Shown: piece after piece, positions 51,507 to 61,227 of the stretch
Position numbering within the stretch: the first letter of the stretch is position 1
Layout: each line of letters begins with the position of its first letter
Source of the DNA: JACKFE01 sp050248735
GTDB lineage: Bacteria > Nitrospirota > Nitrospiria > Nitrospirales > UBA8639
Reading direction: 5' to 3'
Length of the DNA stretch: 64,000 nucleotides
NCBI GenBank assembly: GCA_050248735.1
Contig: JBFWRU010000001.1
Location: forward strand, 558,001 to 622,000
Position numbers and translations under genes: made by a program
Notes under the pieces: generated by a model
Database searches by the model: none
Told to the model about the DNA's origin: nothing
The model's input: the letters and a program-made list of their open reading frames with translations, nothing else

Positions 51507-52946
51507 TCAAACGGCCCCGCTTCCTTTCATCACCGCTGGGATGGTCTTAAATAAGATTTTTACGTCCAGCCAGAGGGTCCATTTATCGATATACTGAATG
51601 TCAAGTTCCATCCACCTGCTAAAAGAAATTGTACTTCGTCCACTGACTTGCCACAAGCAGGTCAGGCCCGGTCTGACACAAAAACGCCGTCGATGCCAAT
51701 CTTCATTGAATTCCAGGAGGTCACGGATAGGAAGTGGCCGGGGCCCGACCAGACTCATATCGCCTTTGATGACGTTAATTAATTGCGGTAACTCATCAAT
51801 GCTGGTTTTTCGTAAGAGGCGTCCAAGGGGTGTCACTCGGGGGTCATGAGTGATCTTAAACGCGGCTCCATCGACTTCGTTCAAATGTTCAAGCTCGGCT
51901 TGGAGCAATTCGGCTCCCTGAACCATCGTTCGAAATTTAATGAGCGGAAATACCCGTTTATTCAATCCGACGCGTTCCTGAATAAAAAAGACCGGGCCTG
52001 GAGAGGTGAATTTAATCACTGCGGCGATGAAGGCCAAAAATGGGGAAAGGAGAATAAGGGAAGGAACCGCGATAATTAAATCAAGGATTCGTTTGATCAA
52101 AATAGCCTGGTCGCCAATCGCCCCGGTATTGAGCGTCAGGGTTGGGTGGGCTCCCACTTCATCAATAACCGATTTCGCCAGCTTGGGGGAAAAAAGATCC
52201 CCCAACATACGGACAAGAATTCCCTGTTCCTCACATTGAGTCACAATCTTGGAGGCTTGTTGATAAAAAGAGCGAAGCGGAAGAGCGATCAGAATCTCAT
52301 CTACGGAAAAGGTACGAATAAATCCCGGAAAAGTTTCCAGATTGGAAATGACGGGAACATCTTCAGGGTGTCGTGGCGAACATCCTTCCCACCGATCATC
52401 GACAAATCCCAATAGCCGATACCCTAAGTCCGGCTTGGTTTGGATTTCATGTGCGAAGGTCAACGCGCGTTGATTGGTTCCGATGATCACAATATTTCGT
52501 AAATTTCTTCCCTTTCGTCGCATCCAAGCCAAGACCATTCGCAACCCGATCCGATTGATACAGAGCAGGAACGTGGAGAGGATCCAGAAGACGATGAGGA
52601 ACCAGGCGGTGATCATTTCAATCCCGAACAGGATGGCCACCCCTGCCGTGGTGAACGTGACGAGGGAGGTGGCCTTGAGAATATCGGGGATCTCCTGGGA
52701 TATCGGAGAAAGCCGCTTGGATTCATAAAGGTTCAATGAGGCGCAGGCGAGGTGCCAAATCCCCAGCATGACGGTTCCTAGCACAAAGTTTTCAATTTTA
52801 ATTCTCACTGACATAAATTCTTTAAACATCAACAGACTGTTCTTTTGGTCGTAGAACACCCAGGTGACCATCAAAAATGCTATCCCGAGTAATGCCAAAT
52901 CCCCAAATTGCCAGATTTTAAGCAAAACTTTCCTACGAAAATGCAT
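51507..52946 (-). CDS. Polyprenyl glycosylphosphotransferase (initiating sugar transferase, WbaP/WcaJ-like)
   Basis: 479 residues. About four N-terminal membrane helices, a CoA-binding-like Rossmann region (NIVIIGTNQRALTFAHEI), a further helix near LIIAVPSLILLSPFLAFI, and the catalytic domain with FFIQERVGLNKRVFPLIKFR, GDMSLVGPRPLPIRDL and LTCLWQVSGRSTISFSRW. It begins the repeat unit by placing sugar-1-phosphate on undecaprenyl phosphate. It is the first gene of the minus-strand block; GGAAGG precedes its start. Confidence 0.92.
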   Translation of the reverse strand: MHFRRKVLLKIWQFGDLALLGIAFLMVTWVFYDQKNSLLMFKEFMSVRIKIENFVLGTVMLGIWHLACASLNLYESKRLSPISQEIPDILKATSLVTFTTAGVAILFGIEMITAWFLIVFWILSTFLLCINRIGLRMVLAWMRRKGRNLRNIVIIGTNQRALTFAHEIQTKPDLGYRLLGFVDDRWEGCSPRHPEDVPVISNLETFPGFIRTFSVDEILIALPLRSFYQQASKIVTQCEEQGILVRMLGDLFSPKLAKSVIDEVGAHPTLTLNTGAIGDQAILIKRILDLIIAVPSLILLSPFLAFIAAVIKFTSPGPVFFIQERVGLNKRVFPLIKFRTMVQGAELLQAELEHLNEVDGAAFKITHDPRVTPLGRLLRKTSIDELPQLINVIKGDMSLVGPRPLPIRDLLEFNEDWHRRRFCVRPGLTCLWQVSGRSTISFSRWMELDIQYIDKWTLWLDVKILFKTIPAVMKGSGAV

Positions 52947-53731
52947 AAAGAAATCCTTCCGCCGTTAACGAAACGGACAAAGCAGTGAAAAGTTGTTCAA
53001 AACCTATGCAAGAAGCCGAAAGAAAAAACTGCGTGGAGTATTACATTAAAAAAATTTTGTAATACCAAAGCAGGTATAAAGAAAAAGAAGCAGATGAAAA
53101 GAAGAGATAAAAAGAGTTGTATGAAAGCAAGAAATCCATTCCACTCATTTTTAAGTGCTGAAAAAATTATATTTGGTGAAACTGGATGTAATAATAAAAC
53201 CATCTCAGATGAATTTAGAATGAACGAAATTGTATGAGCAAAATTTGTACCGAATCATACTCCAATGTGGATTCTTGCACATATCTTTGCAATAGCAAGT
53301 ACTTATGAGTCTGATGTGCGAAAGTGTCCAAAGTATCTGTTGGATTGAGAAGAGAACAGGTGAAATACTTAATCCAGAACAGTGAAGGAGTCGAATCCTC
53401 TTGTCCTAATTGACCTTTGATAGTATTAAGAGAATTTCCTGACGGCGTATGGTCGCCCATACATTACCTTGTACCTCCTGCTTCAGTTTTTTATCGGAAA
53501 GAAGTAGGGCCGGGATTTCAATCCTCAATATTTCGGGGAATACCTTTTAAAGGTTTTTCAATGAAAGGGTCCAGGAAGAAATCTCGTCATGTGGTCCGGG
53601 AAACTTTTTACCCGAGTTTCCCCTCATCTGGTTGGTGGTATGTGCTGGAGCCTAAAGGTAGGCCTTATGAACCAACCAAGAAATTAGGTATCTCACCCGA
53701 GAGTGAGAGAGGACGAGGTAATCATTATCCT
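52947..53731. other. Long gap upstream of the minus-strand exopolysaccharide block
   Basis: 785 bases. It contains AT-rich sequence (53040-53200) and short frames on both strands without protein-like pattern; the longest, 53417-53737 on the plus strand, is rich in basic and aromatic residues and overlaps the end of the peroxidase gene. The promoter of the minus-strand block should be here but cannot be fixed by eye. Confidence 0.5.
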
Positions 53732-54379
53732 CTATGACGTGCGAAGAGCGCGCTCGATATCCTCAACAATCGGTTGAGTCAGGGGCTTTTGTCCTGGGGC
53801 ATACCGAGCAATCACCTGTCCGTTTCGATCAATCAGAAATTTTTGAAAGTTCCAGGTGATTTCTCCCTTAAATGGGGTGGACTCGGTCAGGTATTTGTAC
53901 AAGGGATGTTTCTGATCGCCTAGCACGGTGATCTTGCTGAATAGGGGAAACTCCAGGGAGTACTTGGTGTAACAGAATTCGGCAATGGCTTTGTTGTTTC
54001 CGGGTTCCTGTTTTCCGAAATCGTTGGCGGGAAAAGCTAGAATTGTAAACCCTTGATCGCGATACCGCTCATATAAAGTTTGGAGCCCTTCGTATTGCGG
54101 AGTATTTCCGCAAAAACTGGCCGTGTTGACCACCATCACCACTTTGCCTTTGTACTCACCCAATGATTTGGGCTTCCCATCTATATCATCCATGGTGAAA
54201 TCATAAATTTTTTGGGCTGTCACTTCCTGCTCCGTATGGCCTGAAGAGGTAGAAGAAACAAGGATACGAGGGGACTGCCCCAGGGACTCTTCCACCACAA
54301 AAGTAGAGAGGCCAAAGAGAGTAATGATGGAAAGACTCACTAACAAAGTCTTAGGAGTTAGAGCGTATGTGTGAGACAT
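53732..54379 (-). CDS. Glutathione peroxidase-like protein, exported
   Basis: 215 residues. An N-terminal hydrophobic segment (residues 10-28, KTLLVSLSIITLFGLSTFVV) marks export or membrane attachment, and about 30 residues of linker lead to the GPx fold. Catalytic Cys in VNTASFCGNTPQYEGLQ, Gln in FPANDFGKQEPGN and Trp-Asn in ITWNFQKFLIDR complete the tetrad. The family reduces peroxides, in bacteria often with thioredoxin. A thioredoxin gene lies 1.8 kb away on the same strand. Confidence 0.9.
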   Translation of the reverse strand: MSHTYALTPKTLLVSLSIITLFGLSTFVVEESLGQSPRILVSSTSSGHTEQEVTAQKIYDFTMDDIDGKPKSLGEYKGKVVMVVNTASFCGNTPQYEGLQTLYERYRDQGFTILAFPANDFGKQEPGNNKAIAEFCYTKYSLEFPLFSKITVLGDQKHPLYKYLTESTPFKGEITWNFQKFLIDRNGQVIARYAPGQKPLTQPIVEDIERALRTS

Positions 54380-54478
54380 GTCAGATCCTCCGGTGAGTGA
54401 AATGTATGCGAACTAGGAGTTTTTCCCAGTGTAATACCCTGGCTCATCTCAGAGCAATTCACCGGTATTTGGCTTCTT

Positions 54479-55368
54479 CTACAGGGCCTCAGGCATTTGG
54501 GCGGTGAACCACGTGGAAATCCCCTTCATGCCGTTTCGCTTGATGTTCGAACCTTCCCACACGGCAAAGGCGACCGCCACGGTCATGCCGGGTGTGAATT
54601 GTATGGTATGGATGTCCGAGTTCACGAGCGAACGCTTAAACACGACCCTCCAGGTTGGACCATTACCGCAGTCGCCTTTCATTGTGCCGTAAGGTTTCCA
54701 TAGACCGTTCCCCATCACATTCTGGCTGGTCTGGGTGGTGAGGGTACTGAACCTGTTGGCGTTAAGGTCCTCAACGGCACTCATTCTTAGCCCAGGATCA
54801 GACATGATGTTGCCCGACCAGATGCTTTCATTAAAGGGTCCGAGGCTCCTGCCAATCCAGGTAAGTCACGCTCCCCGCCGGCTCCTCGTAATAGTAGTCC
54901 AGGCTATGGGCGGATATTGATTGTCGACATCCCATATGCCGGCTATACCGGCCTCTAAATCCTTTTGCCACTCGGCATTCCACCGCCAGATGTTCACGGT
55001 GCCACCCGATTGTCTCATACACTGGAACGGTGAGGTGCCGAAGGTTTGGGCGGGGAATTGCACGGCCACTTGATCATGAAAGTCTTGCCGCGTCCAATGG
55101 TCGTGTTATTGAGGGGTTGATCCTCCCAATTGGCCCAGATCCCAATTTCTTTGCCGTTGGTCGTCATTTTCACCATGACGGTTTTCACGGAAATACTGGG
55201 ATGCATCGGAGTCGTAATCGTTTGTCCGCTGAGCGGAGCGACCGCACTGGGCACGGATTCCCAGACCGGGTTTGCCGCATCCATCGGTATAAGGCCATTG
55301 ATCAGTCTAACCGGAATGGTTACCGGCTGGCTGACAGCGAGCCGATGGTAAACGTTGTTTGAGATCAT
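54479..55368 (-). pseudogene. Frameshifted NxrC-like (EB_dh haem-binding) gene remnant
   Basis: Four frame segments on the minus strand together spell a recognisable protein: PSISVKTVMVKMTTNGKEIG and WANWEDQPLNN (55368-55080), then VQFPAQTFGTSPFQCMRQSG and WRWNAEWQKDLEAG, then YYEEPAGSVTYLDWQEP, then FNESIWSGNIMSDPGLRMSA and TWRVVFKRSL ... VAFAVWEGSNIKRNGMKGIS. These match the ethylbenzene-dehydrogenase-type haem domain of nitrite oxidoreductase gamma subunits. At least three frameshifts separate them, and the signal peptide is missing, so it is a dead copy. Confidence 0.7.
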
Positions 55369-55462
55369 GTGAAATGTTTTATCTTCAGCCCTCTCCGCTA
55401 AATGAAAATATGAGATGTCAGAGGAATCTCCGGATGATGAAAGCCCAGGCCCCTCAGAAGTT

Positions 55463-55885
55463 TTAAATAAAAAGGCGGAGACACTTGAATTTTAATATCT
55501 CAGGGGAAACAGGTTTCAGTAGATAATCGTTGGCTCCCGATTCAATGGCTTTAATCATCGCTGAGCGAGTTGGGTCACCGGACATTACGATGACCGGAAT
55601 CCCATGGTGTTGCGTCCGAAGCCGACTCACCATCGAGAGGCCGTCCATCACGGGCATATCCAGATCGAGTAACACACCGTGAAAAATGTCCTCCTGCAGT
55701 CGCGCCATTCCTTCGGCTCCATCCGCGGCGGAGGAAAGCTCAAATCCCAGGTTTTCCAATATTTCCTGTATTAACTGCACAATGCTTTCTTGATCATCAA
55801 CAATAAGAATCCGTTTTCCCATAACCATGCCCGAGGGGGGCGTGACTTTTTTATCTATGGCTTGAAAGATTTTTGGAATGGTCAT
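55463..55885 (-). CDS. Single-domain response regulator (CheY-like receiver)
   Basis: 140 residues. GKRILIVDDQESIVQLIQEI carries the acidic pair, LLDLDMPVMDG the phosphorylated Asp, VIVMSGD the conserved Thr/Ser position (Ser), and DYLLKPVSPEIL the Lys. The true start may be an internal Met (MVMGKRIL), because the first 20 residues are unlike the fold. The C-terminus FKCLRLFI is short. No partner kinase is adjacent. Confidence 0.85.
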   Translation of the reverse strand: MTIPKIFQAIDKKVTPPSGMVMGKRILIVDDQESIVQLIQEILENLGFELSSAADGAEGMARLQEDIFHGVLLDLDMPVMDGLSMVSRLRTQHHGIPVIVMSGDPTRSAMIKAIESGANDYLLKPVSPEILKFKCLRLFI

Positions 55886-56201
55886 CCACCATCATATCAC
55901 CATATCACTCGTCTTGTTTGAGGTGTCAAAAGAGAATGACAAAACCTTAGACATTATGGGTGATGGAAACCCTTATTAAATAAGGGCTCAAGTTGAGCAA
56001 TGGCCATAAATGGAAAAACGTCTGTAGGTTTGGCCCGTAAAAATGGAGGAAAATAATAATGATGATGAATTTTCGACCCATTTTCACGTTTTGCCTATGA
56101 ATCAACCGGATTTTGGATAGAGAGGGAATGCGATTATGAGTAGGGGAGAGAGAACTATGGATCACCGATTTGGGGGTATGATGACCTTTAGAGAGAACAG
56201 C
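55886..56201. other. Gap between receiver and thioredoxin genes
   Basis: 316 bases. Short frames on both strands here do not look like protein. Nothing else is seen. Confidence 0.5.
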
Positions 56202-56540
56202 TTATGCGTGGGAACCTATCCACGGAGTCAAGTGTTTGACAATCTCATGTTTTTTCCCAATTCCCCCTATGAACGTTTCAAATTTTCCGCCTACATACAA
56301 GGCCAAGGTTGGGAGTGATTGAATCTCCAACTCTGCAGGGATAAGGAAATTCTCCTGCACGTTCATTTTGAATATTAAGATCCGACTTCCAAATTCGTTC
56401 TGAACCAGTTCGAGTTCTTTTAGAAGAGCCTGGCAATGGCCACATGAGTGTTGCCAAAATTCCACCAGGACCGGCACGGTCGCTTTTTCGATGATCCCAT
56501 CAAATTCTCGGTCCTCAATGTTAGGAATCATCTGATTCAT
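56202..56540 (-). CDS. Thioredoxin-fold protein
   Basis: 112 residues. VPVLVEFWQHSCGHCQALLKEL contains the active-site CGHC, unlike the usual CGPC of thioredoxins and more like CxxC in protein disulfide isomerases. The cis-Pro region is SLPTLALYVGGK. No signal peptide, so cytoplasmic. It is followed by the transhydrogenase 52 bases away on the same strand but starts from the far end, so the transcript order is transhydrogenase then thioredoxin. Confidence 0.85.
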   Translation of the reverse strand: MNQMIPNIEDREFDGIIEKATVPVLVEFWQHSCGHCQALLKELELVQNEFGSRILIFKMNVQENFLIPAELEIQSLPTLALYVGGKFETFIGGIGKKHEIVKHLTPWIGSHA

Positions 56541-56592
56541 CCATCATGAAGTTTGAAGCTGGGAGAGAACAGGTGGTGGGCTTCCGCACCGG

Positions 56593-57996
56593 TTATTGAG
56601 ATTGCCTCAGTTTGTTATACGCATCCAATGCGGCCACTTTGTAACATTCAGCCAAGGTAGGATAATTAAAGACGGTCGTTAAGAAATACGAAAGCCCGCC
56701 TTTCATGCCGAGGACTGCCTGTCCGATATGGATCAATTCCGTGGCTCCCGTGCCGATGGCATGCACCCCCAAGAGTTCCTGAGTGTCTCGGTGAAACAGC
56801 ATTTTCAGGAGACCGCTGTCATCTCCTAGAATTACCCCTCTGGCAATTTCCCGGTAACGAGCCAGGCCGACCTCGTATGGAATCCGGTCTTTGGTCAGGG
56901 TTTCTTCCGTTCTCCCCACCATGGAAATTTCAGGAATGGCATAAATGCCGATAGGATAGTGAGAAGGCATGGGTTCCGCTGGCAGCCCAAAAGCGTAGCA
57001 GGCGGCCAATCGTCCCTGTTCAGAAGATGTGGCAGCCAAAGACGGGTATCCGATGACATCTCCGGCCGCGAAAATGTGAGACACCGAAGTACGAAACTGG
57101 GTATCCACTTTCAGTCGCCCTCGGTTGTCGGCTTCCAATCCCGCTGCTTCCAAGTGGAGCGGAGCCGTGGCACCAAGTCGTCCGACTGAAAAAAACGCGA
57201 GCTCGGAGACATGTCGTTTCCCTGATTGAAGCTGAACGATAACACGGGTGGGAGGATTGGAGGATAAATCGAGCCGTTCGACGGTTTCTGCAAGTCGGAA
57301 AATGACATTGTGATTGCGCATTTGATGAATCAGTTCATCGACAATTTCATGATCCAGAAATTCCAGCGGTCGGTCGCGTGTATCAATGATCGTCACTTCC
57401 GTACCCAGGCAGGCAAACATGGAGGCATATTCCAAGCCGATCACACCGGCTCCGATGACTACCATGGTGCGGGGAATCTGACCTAACTGAAGGATGTCAT
57501 CACTATCAATGATGACCTTACCGTCGGGAACGATGCCCGGGGGCGGAGAGGGTATGGTGCCGACCGCTACCAGAATTTGACTGGCTCGAAGCAGGGAGGT
57601 TTCATAGTCTGATCGTACTTCAATCGTGTGCGCATCTTTGAAACATGCGTCTCCACGAATCAGTGTGATGTTATTTCGTGCCAATTGGTTTTCGACAATT
57701 TGCGATTCAAGGCCGACCAGATAGCTGACCTTATCCAGCAATTCCCCCATCGTTGGGGGAGAATCTGGTGGATATCCTGAAATTTCCCTGGCTCGTTGAG
57801 AAGGGCGTAGAGACAGAACCGCCTCGCGGAATGTTTTGCTGGGAATTGTTCCTGAATTGATACAGGAACCCCCGATCACTCGGTGTTTTTCAATGACTCC
57901 AACCCGTAATCCAAGTTTGGCCACTTGAACGGCGGCTCGTTGACCGGCCGGCCCGCTGCCGATACATAAAAAGTCAAATTCTTTGGTGATGGTCAT
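56593..57996 (-). CDS. sthA: Soluble pyridine nucleotide transhydrogenase (SthA-like flavoprotein)
   Basis: 467 residues. FLCIGSGPAGQRAAVQVAKLG is the FAD-binding turn, and VIGAGVIGLEYASMF the NAD(P) site. The active-site region is GGSCINSGTIPSK: only one of the two redox cysteines of the disulfide reductase family remains, the second being Thr, which is typical of SthA. It balances NADH and NADPH. An alternative is a related dihydrolipoamide dehydrogenase-type enzyme, but the missing Cys argues against that. Confidence 0.9.
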   Translation of the reverse strand: MTITKEFDFLCIGSGPAGQRAAVQVAKLGLRVGVIEKHRVIGGSCINSGTIPSKTFREAVLSLRPSQRAREISGYPPDSPPTMGELLDKVSYLVGLESQIVENQLARNNITLIRGDACFKDAHTIEVRSDYETSLLRASQILVAVGTIPSPPPGIVPDGKVIIDSDDILQLGQIPRTMVVIGAGVIGLEYASMFACLGTEVTIIDTRDRPLEFLDHEIVDELIHQMRNHNVIFRLAETVERLDLSSNPPTRVIVQLQSGKRHVSELAFFSVGRLGATAPLHLEAAGLEADNRGRLKVDTQFRTSVSHIFAAGDVIGYPSLAATSSEQGRLAACYAFGLPAEPMPSHYPIGIYAIPEISMVGRTEETLTKDRIPYEVGLARYREIARGVILGDDSGLLKMLFHRDTQELLGVHAIGTGATELIHIGQAVLGMKGGLSYFLTTVFNYPTLAECYKVAALDAYNKLRQSQ

Positions 57997-58042
57997 ATTA
58001 TATGAGTTGGGCTGATTTGAGTTTCTGTCTCAGCCTTATCCG

Positions 58043-59707
58043 TTACTTCAACACCATCGTGTGCTGTACGAATTTTTGGATAGTGGGATCGGTTGTGACG
58101 ATGACCACGGTCCAAGGGTATTCAGGGGAGCAAATGGCGTTCAGAATGGATTCCCTTTGGGCAGCAAAAATTTCATGAAGACCTCCATCGATAATAACCA
58201 GGTTGGGACGGGCGATCAGAGCCCGGGCCAATAGGATTTGAATTGTTTGACTGGGGGGAAAGTTTTTTCCGCCATATTGAACCATGCTTTGTAATCCTTC
58301 AGGAATATGCTCGAGTTCTTCCCGTAAGCCTACCAGATCCAATGCCCACAACAAATCTTCTGTCGCCAGATTTTTCCGTCCCAGGGTGACATTTTCCATC
58401 AGGGTGGCTTCAAATAGGGTCATATGTCGACTCAAGATGAGCCCACGGGCTCTATTGACATCGTCTGGGTGAAGATCACGGACATCGATGTCATTGTACC
58501 GGATCGAACCTTGCGGGGGATGATCCAACCCGGCCAGAAGTCTGGACACCGTGAGCCGTTGGGTTTCCGTGACGCAGACGATGCCCCATTTTTCACCTGG
58601 AGCGAGGTCCATGTTGAGTTCCAGCGTGGGCGGCCATGGCGTGGGCAAGCCGCGAACATGTGAGATGGAAAGAGCCAACCCTTGCGGAGAGGCGGTTGCC
58701 GGAAGTTGAACAAATTGGGTGGTCGGACTTTGATCCTTCGGGAGAGAAAAAATGTGATGTATTTCGGTCAGGGCGGTTAGAAAATAAAAGATGACATACG
58801 TGCGTTTGATCACCGATTCCAAATTTAACAGGAGGGAGGCAATAATGACTTCCGCAGCCACGAGTTGCCCTAAGGTCAGCTCTCCCTGGCTCATTAACCA
58901 GCCGGCTGTTCCTAACAGGCCCGTATGCAGGATCACCTGAAATACCAAGGATCCGACGTATTGCCGAACAAGTATGCGAAAACGCGATTGTCGGGCATTG
59001 ACATAGGCATGGGCCAGAAAGTCCGCTTTTTGCAAAATCAGGTCGCGGCTCTGACTGGATTTAAAATGACTGATGTTGTCGGCAATTTCCTGAAACCAAT
59101 GGTACGTGGCATATTTCGCTTCCGACATGTGTAGGGTCGACCGGAGTCCTCCGTGCCCCAATATTCCGATACACCCCACCGCCAGCAGCAGGAGAAGATC
59201 AAAGAACAGAAAAAACGGGTGATACAGGACCAGCAACGTCATGCCAATCACCCCTCCGATGGCTACGTTGGTAAGGTCCACTAACAGCGCGGCCACGGCC
59301 CGCTGCATGAAGATAATTTCAAAAAACCGGCTGGCATATTCAGCACGAAAATGGGTTTCCTGAATCGACGGGAAGGTCCGAGCAAAGGCCAGGGTCAGAC
59401 GAACGAAGATACGCCGTTCGAGAAGATCCGTGGCAAAAAATTGGAGGACTTTAAACACCCCGACAAACACCAAGACCCCTGCCATGATGCTGACAAGGGT
59501 CACCACCATGATAGGTTGGATTGCGAAGGCGAACGTATTCACCAGTTCCTGAACGGTAAGAGGAATAATCAGGGAGAAGAGCCCCACGGCCAGGGCATAC
59601 ATGACGACCGTGAGCAGGATCTGGCGTTCCTGTCTGAAAAAGGTGCCCACATGTTGAAGCACTTCCTGCTTTATGGTTTGTCCGGAATGGGATGAGGTGT
59701 TTTGCAT
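58043..59707 (-). CDS. ABC transporter-like exporter subunit with degenerate ATPase domain
   Basis: 554 residues. The N-terminal half has about five or six helices like an ABC exporter. The NBD-like part (about 345-554) has GEKWGIVCVTETQRLTVSRLL in the place of Walker A GxxGxGKST, FPPSQTIQILLARALI where LSGGQ is expected, and LVIIDGGLHEI where Walker B LxxDE should be, the catalytic Glu being replaced by Gly. ATP hydrolysis is therefore unlikely. It is the third gene of an HlyD-TolC-ABC unit and starts 19 bases after the TolC gene. Confidence 0.85.
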   Translation of the reverse strand: MQNTSSHSGQTIKQEVLQHVGTFFRQERQILLTVVMYALAVGLFSLIIPLTVQELVNTFAFAIQPIMVVTLVSIMAGVLVFVGVFKVLQFFATDLLERRIFVRLTLAFARTFPSIQETHFRAEYASRFFEIIFMQRAVAALLVDLTNVAIGGVIGMTLLVLYHPFFLFFDLLLLLAVGCIGILGHGGLRSTLHMSEAKYATYHWFQEIADNISHFKSSQSRDLILQKADFLAHAYVNARQSRFRILVRQYVGSLVFQVILHTGLLGTAGWLMSQGELTLGQLVAAEVIIASLLLNLESVIKRTYVIFYFLTALTEIHHIFSLPKDQSPTTQFVQLPATASPQGLALSISHVRGLPTPWPPTLELNMDLAPGEKWGIVCVTETQRLTVSRLLAGLDHPPQGSIRYNDIDVRDLHPDDVNRARGLILSRHMTLFEATLMENVTLGRKNLATEDLLWALDLVGLREELEHIPEGLQSMVQYGGKNFPPSQTIQILLARALIARPNLVIIDGGLHEIFAAQRESILNAICSPEYPWTVVIVTTDPTIQKFVQHTMVLK

Positions 59708-59726
59708 AACCAGAATCTAACGGTTG

Positions 59727-61169
59727 TCAGCTCACGGGTTGTGTCCATTCCCCGATGGCCCATGAATAAAAGGCTTTGGCCTGTTGATATTCGGCCTGTG
59801 CCTGGATGTGAGTGATTTGGGCTTCAACCACATTTCGCTCACGAAGATTCACAAACAGTAAATTCGTGGCACCCATTTGAAAGCGCTTTCGTTCACCTTG
59901 GACCAGGGAACGGGCATACGTGAGAGATTGTGATGCCGCCGCAATACGTTCTTTTGCACGGTCAAGGGCGGAGCGGGCGTTGTCAATATCGAGGGCGACC
60001 TGCTGCACTCGATACCGTTGGATCCAGAGTAATCGTTCAGCCTTGGCCTCTAATTGAAGCTTTTGGCCGGTGGCGTCCCGTTGGAGAAATGGAATACTCA
60101 ATTGCAATCCGAACCGGTAGCCCAGCCCCAGAACAAACTCTCCCGGTTTTCGTGTGGGTTCCGCCTCTGCACGAAGATCAGGGAGAAAGTTGTTTTTGGC
60201 CACTCCAAGATCAATGTTGTTGCGTGCAGCTTCAAGAAAAACTTGTTGGATCTCTGGCCGTCGCTGTTGGGCCAGTTCCGTCTCGGATCCTCCTCCTGGC
60301 TGGCGGCTTGACGAATCGACGGCGGGAAAATCGGGAATCGAATACAGATCAAAGGAGAGAAGGGTATTATTTTCCCAGGTGAACAGGGAAAGTTTAATCT
60401 GTTCCTGTTCGGCTTCTCGTTTTGACTTAATGAGGTTTTCCAATCGACGTTGAACTTCCTGGTGTGCTTCGGTGACATCAAATTCCGCGACGGCCCCTGC
60501 TGCAGCCTGACGGGTGAGTTGCTCAAGGCGGGCTTTAGCCACGTCCAAGGCTTCCTGCTGCAGTGCCACAATTTTCCATGAACCGACCCATTTCCAAAAT
60601 TGCGTAGCCGCACCCAAATAGAGGTCTTGACGCGTTTGTTGAATGTTCAGGGTTGCTTCCTGCTCAGCCAGTTTTGATTTTTCCAATTCACCCCGTTCCG
60701 GGTTGGTTCCTAATCCGCGAAGGAGAGGTAGGACGATGCCTAACAGCGGTTGATTCGTGCGTCGAACACCAAGATCCGCAACCTCCACATCTCCGATGCC
60801 GGTTCGCCATCCTGCAAATCCCCGCATGCCCCAGGGATGGCGAGCCTGGATCAGTGTGTCGTTAAACCCGACATTCTTCGTCTGACCGTCTTTCACAAGG
60901 CGCTCCAGTTCCGTATCATTGACGAGAGTGGGTTCAAATGCCCCCATGGCTTTTAATAATTTCCCTTGAGCTTGCAGTTTTTCCGTCCGGGTTCCATGCA
61001 AAAGGGGATGTTGGGTTTCTACGAGGGCCAACACGGTTTTCAGATGGAGTGATCGGGCTTGCTGGTGTTGTCCAGGAGAGACGTCCGGTTCTGGAGCCGC
61101 CCAGAGGACCGGCGGAAGCAATCCTAAAATCCCCGATAGGCATAACAATATCAAATGTGGTCTTGCCAT
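59727..61169 (-). CDS. TolC-family outer-membrane efflux protein
   Basis: 480 residues from the ATG at 61169, chosen for the GGGAGG ribosome site and because the signal peptide (MARPHLILLCLSGILGLLPP) begins there; an upstream frame start lies in the preceding gene. Long amphipathic helices in two similar halves (TLNIQQTRQDLYLGAATQFW and YARSLVQGERKRFQMGATNL) form the typical outer-membrane and periplasmic barrel. It lies 58 bases after the HlyD gene in the same unit. Confidence 0.9.
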   Translation of the reverse strand: MARPHLILLCLSGILGLLPPVLWAAPEPDVSPGQHQQARSLHLKTVLALVETQHPLLHGTRTEKLQAQGKLLKAMGAFEPTLVNDTELERLVKDGQTKNVGFNDTLIQARHPWGMRGFAGWRTGIGDVEVADLGVRRTNQPLLGIVLPLLRGLGTNPERGELEKSKLAEQEATLNIQQTRQDLYLGAATQFWKWVGSWKIVALQQEALDVAKARLEQLTRQAAAGAVAEFDVTEAHQEVQRRLENLIKSKREAEQEQIKLSLFTWENNTLLSFDLYSIPDFPAVDSSSRQPGGGSETELAQQRRPEIQQVFLEAARNNIDLGVAKNNFLPDLRAEAEPTRKPGEFVLGLGYRFGLQLSIPFLQRDATGQKLQLEAKAERLLWIQRYRVQQVALDIDNARSALDRAKERIAAASQSLTYARSLVQGERKRFQMGATNLLFVNLRERNVVEAQITHIQAQAEYQQAKAFYSWAIGEWTQPVS

Positions 61170-61227
61170 GGGTTGTCCTCCCTTTTGTTGACCGAGAGTG
61201 GATGGTTTGGGATCTACCAAATCGAAG

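Noticed and set aside
53417..53737. Plus-strand ORF of 106 codons in the gap before the peroxidase gene
   Set aside because: No ribosome site, overlaps the end of the opposite real gene, and composition is basic and aromatic without any recognisable pattern.
55947..56318. Two short ORFs between the receiver and thioredoxin genes
   Set aside because: One overlaps the thioredoxin gene on the other strand and neither has a ribosome site or recognisable sequence.
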